Shown: positions 12,329-20,351 of the stretch, in pieces
How the letters are laid out: each line of letters opens with the position of its first letter
Position numbering within the stretch: the first letter of the stretch is position 1
DNA from: a virus
Direction: 5' to 3' (one strand)
DNA length: 31,415 bases
Virus record (IMG/VR): IMGVR_UViG_3300032291_001746
Coordinates: 1 to 31,415 of that record
The notes under the pieces: model-generated
Told to the model about the DNA's origin: nothing
Seen by the model: the letters and a program-made list of their open reading frames with translations, nothing else
Database searches by the model: none
Translations under genes and position numbers: made by a program

Positions 12329-13465
12329 CTACTGTGCGAGATGAAAAGTGTCAGCGATGAGTCGAGCGTTCGACGGCGTGCGAGCCTGCGTCTCGGGCGG
12401 TGCAGGTGCGAGCCAGTTGCCGTGGTGAATGTCTCTGTACTTGAAGCCGTCCGTGTCGCCGATTGCCCAAGCGTCTTCGAGCATCCGAGTCTCAACGACA
12501 GAACGGCGAGCCCAGTACGAGCCGTCTGGCATGTCTGCCGGAACCTTCGGGCCTGCGATCCAGTTTGGCCCCCATGAGTTCAAGATCAGCACCAAGTCGT
12601 CAGGCGAGCCGTTCTTCTTGTGGCGTATCGCAATCGCTACTTGTTGGTGCATCCATGTGCCGGATGCTTCCGCGATGCCGTCCTTGTTGCGAACAGACTG
12701 AAAGCCCTGACTAGACGCGAGCGTTACGGGATAGCCTGACTCCAAGGCTGCCGCCAATTCCGCCCATGAGCGAACGGCAACCACATGACGCAGCGGGTGC
12801 TTCTTCGCTTCGGCGTCGAGTCTGCCGTTGTCACCCTGGCCGCCGCAACCGTAGGCACCGTATTGCCTCGCACGCTCGCCGGAATACTCTGTCAGGTCTG
12901 CGGTTGGATACTTCTGGCGATAGACGACGCCGTACTCACGGAGGAATTTTGCGGCACCGAATCCCGTGGCACCGTCAGAAAACCCACCGTAAGGCTGGGC
13001 ACCGTCACCCGGCTTGCCGCGAGCCTCAACACGGGCACCGCCATACAACGCCTCGGTCGCTGGCATCAGCGGCGGCTCTGGCAGTTTTCCAAGGGACCAC
13101 GAGACGGCTTCCGAAATGGCGACGGCGTGCATCGCGCCCCAACTGACGCAGTCGCCGATGAGTTGCCTGCCAACGACGAATGGCTTGCCGTAGCGTGCTC
13201 GATGTGCGGCATCCAGTTGGCGATACAGAAACGTATCGACGCCTTTGGCTTCCTTCATCGCCTCGGCACCCGCCTGGAAAAAGTATTTTTCGTCACCGAG
13301 AGTGGCGAGAAACTGTCGAGTTCCGACAGGGTCTGGCGTGTATCCGAACCGTGCGTCAATGACGTCAACCGTGCGGCGAGTGGCTCGCTCTACGAGCACG
13401 CCCAAGATCGCCATGACGATGACGCACGACACAGCAGACAACGACCAGCGGTCAGCGCGTGACAT
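12329..13465 (-). CDS. Membrane-anchored papain-like cysteine peptidase, candidate lysis enzyme
   Basis: About 378 residues. After a short basic start a transmembrane segment (SLSAVSCVIVMAILGVLV) precedes the catalytic domain. The papain signature is complete (numbered from the ATG at 13465): oxyanion Gln101 and catalytic Cys106 in RQLIGDCVSWGAM, His273 in GTWMHQQVAIAI, and Asn296 in LILNSWGPNW, the typical NSWG. The GTG at 13489 is an alternative start without a ribosome site. Such peptidases cleave peptides or cross-links; here the anchor and the lysis-cluster position suggest attack on the host cell envelope or virion maturation. The substrate is not known. Confidence 0.8.
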   Translation of the reverse strand: MSRADRWSLSAVSCVIVMAILGVLVERATRRTVDVIDARFGYTPDPVGTRQFLATLGDEKYFFQAGAEAMKEAKGVDTFLYRQLDAAHRARYGKPFVVGRQLIGDCVSWGAMHAVAISEAVSWSLGKLPEPPLMPATEALYGGARVEARGKPGDGAQPYGGFSDGATGFGAAKFLREYGVVYRQKYPTADLTEYSGERARQYGAYGCGGQGDNGRLDAEAKKHPLRHVVAVRSWAELAAALESGYPVTLASSQGFQSVRNKDGIAEASGTWMHQQVAIAIRHKKNGSPDDLVLILNSWGPNWIAGPKVPADMPDGSYWARRSVVETRMLEDAWAIGDTDGFKYRDIHHGNWLAPAPPETQARTPSNARLIADTFHLAQ

Positions 13466-14006
13466 CAGCGGCAGCCCTCGATAGGTCACGGAGTGCTGAC
13501 ACCCAAGCCGCCCTGCTCTCGGGCGTCACGGGACCGCCAGACGAGCCCACAGAGTCATCTAGGAACTTGTGTACGGCGTCTCGCACCTGCGGCTGCCGAG
13601 CACCGATTGACTCGCCCTTGCACCGCATCTCACGGGCGGCAATACGAAGCTCATCAAACGCCACGCCCGTCTTCAGTCGCTGGTCGTGCTGCCCGTCGTA
13701 CTCGATGCACTCCGCGAGTTCGCCGCACAGAGCCGACATCGTCGCCGCATCTTCAGCAGCAGTCGGGCCGACGAACTTGCCACGCAGCGTGAACGCATCT
13801 GGCGGCACCGGCACGGGCTGCGGCTTCGGCGCTGGCTTGCTCGGCATAAACGCAATCGCGGCAGCCACGACCAGGGCGGCAGCGGCAACGTGTTTCCCGT
13901 CGATGGTCGGCATGTGTGCCGTAGCGATGAACGCTTTCACCTTCTCGGTGATCTGCTGACCGGCGAGGACATACACGGCGAAAGCCACGAGTAACGCTGT
14001 GATCAC
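13452..14006 (-). CDS. Two-span membrane protein in the lysis cluster (184 aa)
   Basis: Hydrophobic segments at about residues 2-17 (ITALLVAFAVYVLAGQ) and 39-55 (HVAAAALVVAAAIAF), then a proline-rich linker (KPAPKPQPVPVPP) and a soluble helical domain with three cysteines. The GTG start overlaps the previous stop (GTGA) with GAGGT seven bases upstream. It could be a holin/antiholin or spanin-like partner of the peptidase. No family recognised. Confidence 0.6.
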   Translation of the reverse strand: MITALLVAFAVYVLAGQQITEKVKAFIATAHMPTIDGKHVAAAALVVAAAIAFMPSKPAPKPQPVPVPPDAFTLRGKFVGPTAAEDAATMSALCGELAECIEYDGQHDQRLKTGVAFDELRIAAREMRCKGESIGARQPQVRDAVHKFLDDSVGSSGGPVTPESRAAWVSALRDLSRAAADVTR

Positions 14007-14365
14007 GTTGCAGACCTCACCATTGGGAGCATTGATTCAACGGCACCACTCGCGAGAGCGAGGATGAACGCACGCAGAGCCGGTCGCAGGATTGCCCACG
14101 CCGGCCACGCCATCAGCGGCACGCAGCTGCTCGCTGTCGTGTCAAAGAGTGCGGCAACGGCAGCAATGGCGATGACCTTTTTTTCTGGACCGGACAAAGT
14201 CTTCACGCGATCGAGCGTCTCCACTGCGAGTCGCAGCAGAGCCACCATCAACTCGCCAAACTCCTGCCACGTCAGACCGTCAGCCGCCGTGCGCCGGGCG
14301 TCCGACAAGAACGACATGACTTTTGCGTCGAGCCCGGCGACGGCGGATGGATGGTCTGGTGCCAT
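14003..14365 (-). CDS. Holin-like membrane protein (120 aa, tentative)
   Basis: An N-terminal soluble helical part (DGLTWQEFGELMVALLRLAVETLDRVK) precedes two hydrophobic segments (VIAIAAVAALFD and VPLMAWPAWAILRPALRAFILALASG). The topology of a soluble helix then a short double span resembles class II holins. It overlaps the downstream membrane protein by four bases. Assignment rests on topology and position only. Confidence 0.5.
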   Translation of the reverse strand: MAPDHPSAVAGLDAKVMSFLSDARRTAADGLTWQEFGELMVALLRLAVETLDRVKTLSGPEKKVIAIAAVAALFDTTASSCVPLMAWPAWAILRPALRAFILALASGAVESMLPMVRSAT

Positions 14366-14395
14366 CCAGCCAGACTAGGCGGGGCAGGTGGCAAA

Positions 14396-15130
14396 CTAGA
14401 CCGGGTCTGACTGCTCCTCCCGGCGAAGCACTTCGGCGATCACCGCATAAGAAGCGATGTCCTTGAGCGTGTCGGAAAGACCGTCAAACTCGACTTTGCC
14501 GCGACGGAAATACGCTTTCAAACGGTGCATCTTGTCTGAGATTCGCAGGATCGCCCCAGCCCACGCTGGCATATGCACGACATCAGCACTGCTGCGGATG
14601 TTGCTCAGTGCGTCCTCGTCAACGCCGTAATCGAGCGTCTTGCGAAGGTGCAGATGCTTGATCTCATCAAGCACGGCAAGGAACTCGCGAGAGCCGGGCC
14701 GGATGTCGTCGTCTTGCTTGGCGAGGATGCTGTCACCCGTCCAGCGGATGTCGTCCGTTGAGGCTTCCATCTCCTTCTGTCCTTGCAGAATCCAATCGAC
14801 CGGCACCGTCTCCTCGGGCTCGGCTCGCTCGGCGGCGTACTTCTCGGCGCTGGCCTGCGCCATGACCTTCCACCGCTCTGGTGCCTCGTCTGCCGGCTGG
14901 CACTTGCCACCGTCGCAGCATCCGCCAGCCAGGCGAGTCTCTACAGCGGCTCGCAGCTGTGCGTTCGTGTCTTCGAGATTGGCGATGTGTCCTAGCATGC
15001 GTTTCCTTTCGATGAGAAGTCGTGCCACGTCTGCGGCGAGTGATCCTGCGGTGCCGGTCCATTGCCCTTGGTAGCGATACGCTCGCTGGCGTGCGTCTGC
15101 GAGATACTCGTCAGTCAATTCGTATTCCAT
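14396..15130 (-). CDS. Phage protein with DUF1599-like nucleotide pyrophosphatase domain
   Basis: 244 residues. The C-terminal ~100 residues, FLAVLDEIKHLHLRKTLDYGVDEDALSNIRSSA..AWAGAILRISDKMHRLKAYFRRGKVEFDGLSDTLKDIASYAVIAEVL, match the nucleotide-modification-associated DUF1599/MazG-like all-alpha layout: K-x-x-DY, N-(I/F), I-R-x-x-DK-x-x-R, then DTLxDxAxYA. Members are thought to hydrolyse or bind nucleoside triphosphates. The N-terminal part is coiled-coil-like (LLIERKRMLGHIANLEDTNAQLRAAVE) with a CCDGGKC cysteine patch. An AAGG site lies eight bases before the ATG. Confidence 0.65.
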   Translation of the reverse strand: MEYELTDEYLADARQRAYRYQGQWTGTAGSLAADVARLLIERKRMLGHIANLEDTNAQLRAAVETRLAGGCCDGGKCQPADEAPERWKVMAQASAEKYAAERAEPEETVPVDWILQGQKEMEASTDDIRWTGDSILAKQDDDIRPGSREFLAVLDEIKHLHLRKTLDYGVDEDALSNIRSSADVVHMPAWAGAILRISDKMHRLKAYFRRGKVEFDGLSDTLKDIASYAVIAEVLRREEQSDPV

Positions 15131-15133
15131 GCG

Positions 15134-16318
15134 TCAAGCCTTCACGCCTGCGACGTGCATTGAGGACAGCCCACCAGCCGGGTCATACAGAAACGTCTCC
15201 ATCGCTTGCCGAGAGCCGATGAATCCGTTGACGCTGTGCCAATCGTCTGGCGGACAGAGAGCCGGTGCCGTCCTAACGATGACGCCGTCAAGCGTCTCGA
15301 TCGGTCGCTGCCATTCCGCAGCCTGCGAGTGGAAGTGCCCAGTGTGCCACTCACGGTATGGGCACTCGCTCCACTGGCTGGACGCTTCCAGTGCCATGAT
15401 CTGCGGCAGTTTCTTCTTTGCTCGATGACCGTGAGCGAAGCCGAGAAGATTCCGCCCGTGCGTCAGGTACTGCCGCCCGGTGAAGTCTGCCTTGACCGCC
15501 ACAGACTTAGACCCGCGAAAGCGTTCCTGCATGATTCGCTGAAACGTCCACGACAGCACCTCGTCATGGTTGCCGTTGACGATCACGACGTCGGTCGGCA
15601 CCGTCTCGGCGGATTGATGCACCAGAGACAGCAGCACGTCGCATCCGACCTGAATCATCTTCTGAAGTCGCCCGTCACGCTCTAGCGGTGTACCACTTGT
15701 GGTACTGCCGTCCGGTCGGTCGTAGTGGAAGAGGTCGCCAACGAAGGCAATCGTGCGTCTCGCTGGCTTGTGCGTGTCGCCGGTCGCCAGCAGCTGCGTG
15801 CCCGTGTCGCCGACCAGGCGAGCGGCGATGTCGAGATCGTAGTCATCACCGCCGGTCGTCTTGCCCCATGCGTATTTGCCGAAGTGTGGGTCTGCCACGA
15901 CGAGCACCTGCCACGGTGCGTCACGCTTTGCGGCTTTGACAGACTTGGTCAAAGGCTTTCGGATGTCCTTGCGGGCGGCGTCAATCATCGCCTGCACTAC
16001 CTCGCGAGTCGTCGGCCCGCCCTTGGGCTTGAGCCTGACGAACACCCGGTGCAGTTCAATGCTGCCGCCGTCGCCGTCGCCGCATTCCCACTTCGTCGCC
16101 TCGCTGGCTGCAATCTCAAAGCGGCTCATGTCCGCCTCAATGTGCTTGAGCAAGTCCTCGACGGTCTTGATTCGCTTGGACGTCGAGCGTGCCTCAAGCA
16201 CGTCGCCTGACTGCGACTGCGTCACTTGCTCAGTGTCAGGGTTGGCGGCAGCAGCCTTTGACACTTGATCCTTGGCGACGTCTCGGGCGACATCGGCTCT
16301 TAGGCTTTTTCGAGCCAT
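15134..16318 (-). CDS. Calcineurin-like metallophosphoesterase
   Basis: 394 residues. Metal-binding motifs in order: VVADPHFGK (Asp143, His145), FVGDLFHYD (Asp195), VNGNHDE (Asn250, His251), FAHGH (His296) and EWHTGHFHS (His325-His330). This is the full two-metal phosphoesterase set. The first ~135 residues are a non-catalytic charged region. Phage members cut DNA/RNA ends or phosphate esters; the exact substrate is unknown. AGGGGG lies seven bases before the ATG, inside the last codons of the preceding gene. Confidence 0.85.
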   Translation of the reverse strand: MARKSLRADVARDVAKDQVSKAAAANPDTEQVTQSQSGDVLEARSTSKRIKTVEDLLKHIEADMSRFEIAASEATKWECGDGDGGSIELHRVFVRLKPKGGPTTREVVQAMIDAARKDIRKPLTKSVKAAKRDAPWQVLVVADPHFGKYAWGKTTGGDDYDLDIAARLVGDTGTQLLATGDTHKPARRTIAFVGDLFHYDRPDGSTTSGTPLERDGRLQKMIQVGCDVLLSLVHQSAETVPTDVVIVNGNHDEVLSWTFQRIMQERFRGSKSVAVKADFTGRQYLTHGRNLLGFAHGHRAKKKLPQIMALEASSQWSECPYREWHTGHFHSQAAEWQRPIETLDGVIVRTAPALCPPDDWHSVNGFIGSRQAMETFLYDPAGGLSSMHVAGVKA

Positions 16319-16560
16319 GCAATTACCCCCTGCATGCCGACGTTGGAGATGCCACGGGAACGCATGTTTTCGGCGAGTGCTCTAGCCAGCGTCTTCTTCC
16401 GGCTGCCGAGATCACCAGACTTCCACTCGGCTTTTATGGCGTCGAGTTCCTCGCGGTGCTCGGGTGCCAGACGCTCATACCACGTCGCCGGCCCGTGGCG
16501 AGCGTCACTTACTGCCCTTCGCACGTCGTCGCGCAGGCTGCCTCGGCTTTTCGTCTTCAC
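16300..16560 (-). CDS. Hypothetical DNA-binding-like protein (86 aa)
   Basis: I chose the GTG at 16560 because AAGGAGG lies six bases upstream; an ATG at 16755 gives an improbable leader across another gene. The protein is basic and helical: GSLRDDVRRAVSDARHGPATWYERLAPEHREELDAIKAEWKSG, then KTLARALAENMRSRGISNVGMQGVIAWLEKA, which looks like a helix-turn-helix with a final WL helix. Possibly a regulator. The last 19 bases overlap the phosphoesterase start. Confidence 0.55.
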   Translation of the reverse strand: MKTKSRGSLRDDVRRAVSDARHGPATWYERLAPEHREELDAIKAEWKSGDLGSRKKTLARALAENMRSRGISNVGMQGVIAWLEKA

Positions 16561-16708
16561 GCTGTGCCTCCTTGCGTTCCAGATGAATCCACCCGTCTTC
16601 GTCAGGGATGCCACCACCAACGCACTCCTCTTCCTCCTCGCTCTCAAACGGCGAGGCGTCCACAGGTTGCTGCGGGCTGGGCTTCGGCTGTGTTCGCTGG
16701 CGTCCCAT
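16505..16708 (-). CDS. Small charged protein (67 aa)
   Basis: A short low-complexity protein: acidic centre (ESEEEEECVGGG), a DEDGWIHLERKE stretch and a very basic tail (RQPARRRAKGSK). It overlaps the next gene by 56 bases, whose ribosome site lies inside it. No clear ribosome site of its own. Function unknown. Confidence 0.4.
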   Translation of the reverse strand: MGRQRTQPKPSPQQPVDASPFESEEEEECVGGGIPDEDGWIHLERKEAQREDEKPRQPARRRAKGSK

Positions 16709-16729
16709 GCCAACAGCGTGGCAGGACTG

Positions 16730-17155
16730 TCAAGCGTTCCGCCGGGCGTTGGCAATCGCTCTTTTCACCAACAGCCGCCCGGCCACGTCGAGGAACGGCA
16801 GGCCGCGAGCGTCGGCCTCGGCCCGCATCACGGCGACGACCTCGTCGATGCGTTCCGGCTTGCTGCACTCGTCGCATCCCCACTGATCCATCTTTTGCTG
16901 CATTGCGCGGCACTGGCACGTTGGCGTCGGCGAGATGCCGAAGCGTTTCAAGAGCTTCGACAGTTCGGTGCCTGGGCCACTGGTGGGTGCGGCTGGCGGC
17001 TCAGGCAACCGCGACACTCGCGGATAGAACTCGCTGTCAATGTCAATCGTCCACTGGTCGCCGTCCTGGCTGACGACGCACGGCAGCACCTCGTCGAGCG
17101 TGTAGCCACGCTCGGTGCAACGGGCCTCAAGGTTTGAGCGGTGGCAGGTAATCAT
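16730..17155 (-). CDS. Cysteine-rich hypothetical protein (141 aa)
   Basis: The ATG at 17155 overlaps the upstream stop as ATGA; longer frames are out of register with that gene. It starts MITCHRSNLEARCTERGYTLDEVLPCVVSQDGDQWTIDID, then has a proline-rich linker and a C-x-C ... C-x-x-C site (TCQCRAMQQKMDQWGCDEC), ending in a helical GLPFLDVAGRLLVKRAIANARRNA. This pattern recurs in planctomycete-type phages as far as I recall. The cysteines suggest a metal site. No established function. Confidence 0.6.
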   Translation of the reverse strand: MITCHRSNLEARCTERGYTLDEVLPCVVSQDGDQWTIDIDSEFYPRVSRLPEPPAAPTSGPGTELSKLLKRFGISPTPTCQCRAMQQKMDQWGCDECSKPERIDEVVAVMRAEADARGLPFLDVAGRLLVKRAIANARRNA

Positions 17156-18006
17156 GGGAGTGGGTTGGCAGCAAAGCTGACTGTGATCGTCTGCGGGTCG
17201 GCTGTATACGTATTGCCCAACGTGCCTGGGACAGTGAACGTACCATTGCAAGTCATCGTTACGGATTGCCCTACCAGCATGCTGGATAACGCAGAATAAG
17301 AATCAAGGCTTGTGCAAGTTCCCTTGTAGAATCCTTGATACCTAAGCGGGCACTGTACACCGCCCTGCTGGTAAATACGTTCTAGTGTTAGCTCAACGCG
17401 AAACCTGACACTTCCGTTGCTACATCTATCGGAAGGGTCGTCATGCAATGAATCGTATGGCGAGAACCACGCAGACACGACCATGCTGGACGACAGAACC
17501 GAAAAACCAGAGCTAATCTCAGAAGGCCCATCAACAAAAATCCCTGACTGTCCGCATGTTTCTGGCGTCGCAAGAGAAGTGTTTGCGAATGACAAATTCC
17601 TGAGTAATGCGGTGCCGCTATCTAGGAATCCCGGTTCGCCCGGCACGACAACGCCTGTAACTCCCGAAACACTTACTACCACTGGATAGGAAACGCACGG
17701 GCCGATTGCTCTGTTGTTGCTGGCAATGCAGGACGAGTCGGCGTTCTGAGTGACCATCACGCCGCCAGAGTGCAGGTCAATAAACTCACAGCAACACAAG
17801 CACGGATTCGGCGTACACACCGTTCCCACGCCGCGGAACACCTTCCCCGCCCCTTGGCACCGACACGCTGGCTTGACGCTACACGTCGTGCCCTCGCAGC
17901 ACGCGCCGTCGCCGCAGGCTTGATTGCACTCGGCTTCGGTGCGGTAGACCGTGCGACCAGTGGTCGTGACGCCACCAGGGAAGCTCGTGGATTTGTAGCA
18001 GGGCAT
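17152..18006 (-). CDS. Cysteine-rich virion or secreted protein (284 aa)
   Basis: Two parts. Residues 1-75 are cysteine-rich (CNQACGDGACCEGTTC, CRCQGAG, CTPNPCLCCC), like small disulfide-bonded modules, and are GC-rich. Residues 76-284 are beta-rich, with serine/threonine-rich strands and few charges (VSYPVVVSVSGVTGVVVPGEPG). The DNA of that part is far less GC-rich (one 60-base line about 42%). Position just downstream of tail genes suggests a tail-tip or host-binding protein. Two-part composition hints at domain swapping. ATG at 18006. Confidence 0.6.
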   Translation of the reverse strand: MPCYKSTSFPGGVTTTGRTVYRTEAECNQACGDGACCEGTTCSVKPACRCQGAGKVFRGVGTVCTPNPCLCCCEFIDLHSGGVMVTQNADSSCIASNNRAIGPCVSYPVVVSVSGVTGVVVPGEPGFLDSGTALLRNLSFANTSLATPETCGQSGIFVDGPSEISSGFSVLSSSMVVSAWFSPYDSLHDDPSDRCSNGSVRFRVELTLERIYQQGGVQCPLRYQGFYKGTCTSLDSYSALSSMLVGQSVTMTCNGTFTVPGTLGNTYTADPQTITVSFAANPLP

Positions 18007-18010
18007 TGCA

Positions 18011-18751
18011 CTAACTCAGCGTGATAACGACAGACACGTTTTGCTGCCCGGAACGAGAAACAACGCCAGTAATCGCGGAACCGTACTTTTCGTCGGAACC
18101 ACGTCTGGCCGCAAGCATTCCGTAACTATTAGCCGACACGCCGGACTGCGCTAACTGTTGGTCAACAATTGCTTTATTTGCTTCCCACACTTGCGAGTAA
18201 GTCAAAGACTGTGGGAACTCACTGCACGGCGGCCACGAATGAAACTCGTACACTCCATAGCCGACGGTGTACGAACCGGAACCGCTGCACGTTAATTCTT
18301 GCAGCGTACGGAAATCGGCTTCCGAATGAAAATACATAACAGGGAAAGGGAGCGCAATCATCACATCCGGGTAAATACGTGAGTCCGCATTCAACGTCAC
18401 AGAAAGCGTCTGCGTCCCGCAGCCTGTCGGGAAACCGGAATACGTAGTTTCCCAGCGAGACGTGGCTGGGCTTTGAGTAGATGCGACCCTCGTGAGCTGG
18501 CGAGTGCCAGAGAAGAGCGAGCCAAGAAAGCCAGCCGATGATTTGTATGGCGAGTTCGCAGTGACTAAGTTGTCCCGCATGTTGTATTTGGCAAAGTAGT
18601 CTTCGGCCGTGATGCTGACAGACACGGACGACACGTCCAGCGGCACGCAAGACAGGCTTTTGCAGCAATACCACTCCTCGCAGCACCCGCAGTTCTCTGC
18701 AAGCTTGCCGTCCTTGACGATGATTGCGTTGTTTTTGACTGCGAGTGGCAT
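18011..18751 (-). CDS. Cysteine-containing tail-associated protein (246 aa)
   Basis: Starts MPLAVKNNAIIVKDGKLAENCGCCEEWYCC, a short strand then a five-cysteine cluster, followed by a long beta-rich region with alternating aromatic residues (EDYFAKYNMRDNLVTA, PFPVMYFHSEADFRTL). GC content is low, like the adjacent gene. Linked to the previous gene by a TAATG overlap. Probably a virion surface protein; no named family. Confidence 0.6.
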   Translation of the reverse strand: MPLAVKNNAIIVKDGKLAENCGCCEEWYCCKSLSCVPLDVSSVSVSITAEDYFAKYNMRDNLVTANSPYKSSAGFLGSLFSGTRQLTRVASTQSPATSRWETTYSGFPTGCGTQTLSVTLNADSRIYPDVMIALPFPVMYFHSEADFRTLQELTCSGSGSYTVGYGVYEFHSWPPCSEFPQSLTYSQVWEANKAIVDQQLAQSGVSANSYGMLAARRGSDEKYGSAITGVVSRSGQQNVSVVITLS

Positions 18752-19434
18752 TATGTGCAGGCTGTGGTGGAGATCGTCGTGTCGGCTGGCTTCGGGTCTT
18801 TCTTGCCAATGAGGTACACGGTTTCCTTGGTGATCTTGATACCACCCGATTCAAGCGTCACGCCGGTAACGACATCAAGCTCAATCGTTGCCGTTGTGCC
18901 AAGCCGCACGAGCGCCCACTTGCCTGCGCCCGTGCCGCTTTCCTTGTAGAGAATGAGCCCCTCGCCTTTGACGCCGGTCTTGAGTTCAGACGCCGACGCC
19001 TTGCATGCGACGAACTTGTCGTCAGCCTTGTCTACCTCGACCTTGCACTGCACGACGCCACCCACGGCCACCCTGCCGATTTTCCCTGACTCAATCGGCT
19101 CTACAGCTACGCACCAAGCCGTCGTCGTCGCAGACGGCGTGCCGCCCGTCAGTACCGGCATCTCCTCAAAAGACGCTGTAGCACCGCCTGACGAGGACGT
19201 AGGCGTGATCGCCACGCCAGTGATCGCCAGCACGCCCCAGCGAGCGACTGTCACAGACGCCTGGCAGTATGCCCACGTATACGGCTTGAGCACCTGCGAG
19301 CCGGGAGAGCCTTCCGTGCCAGCGTACGCACCGAGCACCCGGTCAGCAGCGTCCTGCGCTCGATTCCACGCCCGTGCCGAGATCGCACCGCGTAGCGGCT
19401 GGCCCGGCTCAATGCGTCCATCTGGGCGTGGCAT
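18751..19434 (-). CDS. Tail-associated structural protein (227 aa)
   Basis: Starts RPDGRIEPGQPLRGAISARAWNRAQDAADRVLG, an oligomerisation-type helix typical of phage minor tail or capsid-associated proteins, then beta-rich parts (VTVARWGVLAITGVAITP, CVAVEPIESGKIGRVAVGGVVQCKVEV). The beta domain resembles a small receptor-binding barrel. TAATG junctions on both sides. Position downstream of the tape measure supports a distal-tail role. Confidence 0.6.
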   Translation of the reverse strand: MPRPDGRIEPGQPLRGAISARAWNRAQDAADRVLGAYAGTEGSPGSQVLKPYTWAYCQASVTVARWGVLAITGVAITPTSSSGGATASFEEMPVLTGGTPSATTTAWCVAVEPIESGKIGRVAVGGVVQCKVEVDKADDKFVACKASASELKTGVKGEGLILYKESGTGAGKWALVRLGTTATIELDVVTGVTLESGGIKITKETVYLIGKKDPKPADTTISTTACT

Positions 19435-20351
19435 TAGGCAATCCCTATGCCGAGCGCCGAGAAGTCGCCGTCCTTGTAGACCTTGTCCACGTACACATAC
19501 TTCGGCTTCTTGATTAAGTCAGACCCAGACGTCGAGTCCTCGTATCGCACCCAAAGGTATTCGTGCCCTTTTTTCTCTATGCCGCTGATGCTGCCAATGG
19601 TCTGGCTTGTGACGTTTGGCGACGCCGCGAAACGATATGACAGCGACCAAGGACCACGCCCCTTGTCGTCGTCCCACTCGTGCGAGCCGGAACAGCCGAG
19701 GAAGAGAACCTCGCCAGCGGCGAACCCTCGGAACGATGCGTTATTGACTGTGCCAGTGAGAGCAGCCACACCACGAATGTAGTTGTTCGTGACGTACATA
19801 TCGGGCACATCGTACGATTCCTGCCACTGCAACTGAGGCGATACGATATCCACGCCGTTGACGCCGTTGGAGTCAACGCCTATCGCCTCACTCATGCTTG
19901 GAGCGGAGCCGGACGGGTATCGACGCTCGGAACTCGCTGTAACGACAGTGGATGAGCCGCCAGAGCCACGGAACACCGTCACGGAACCACCAGCCGCCTG
20001 CGTGATGTGCTGAGTGCCGCCGGTCGTGTCAAACGACCGAGCACGCTTTAGCGGCTCCGTACCATCCTCGGCACCGTCCTTGCTGTAATTGATCGTCAGC
20101 TGCCAAGCGTTGTCGCCAAGGAACGAGACAGAGTAGGACTCTGCCATCAACTGCATGCCAGATGCACCTGGGTACTGCCAGTATCGACCGTACGTGCTGA
20201 TCTCTGCGTTGATCTCAGCGTGAAGCACTGTGTCGTCGGCAGTGCCGAAAATCTTGTATGACTTCGTGTACGACGACGTCGCCTTGCGTCCCTTGCGGAC
20301 AATTGTGGCCTGACGTGAGTCGCCGTCTTCTACCCAGACTAGAGAGCCCAT
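19434..20351 (-). CDS. Distal-tail or baseplate-type protein (305 aa)
   Basis: A beta-rich protein: SLVWVEDGDSRQATIVRKGRKATSSYTKSYKIFGTADDTVLHAEI, later SYSVSFLGDNAWQLTINYSKDG and GRGPWSLSYRFAASPN. The gene lies directly after the tape measure with a TAATG overlap, exactly where siphophages encode their distal tail protein. No motif proves it, so this is position-based. Confidence 0.55.
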   Translation of the reverse strand: MGSLVWVEDGDSRQATIVRKGRKATSSYTKSYKIFGTADDTVLHAEINAEISTYGRYWQYPGASGMQLMAESYSVSFLGDNAWQLTINYSKDGAEDGTEPLKRARSFDTTGGTQHITQAAGGSVTVFRGSGGSSTVVTASSERRYPSGSAPSMSEAIGVDSNGVNGVDIVSPQLQWQESYDVPDMYVTNNYIRGVAALTGTVNNASFRGFAAGEVLFLGCSGSHEWDDDKGRGPWSLSYRFAASPNVTSQTIGSISGIEKKGHEYLWVRYEDSTSGSDLIKKPKYVYVDKVYKDGDFSALGIGIA

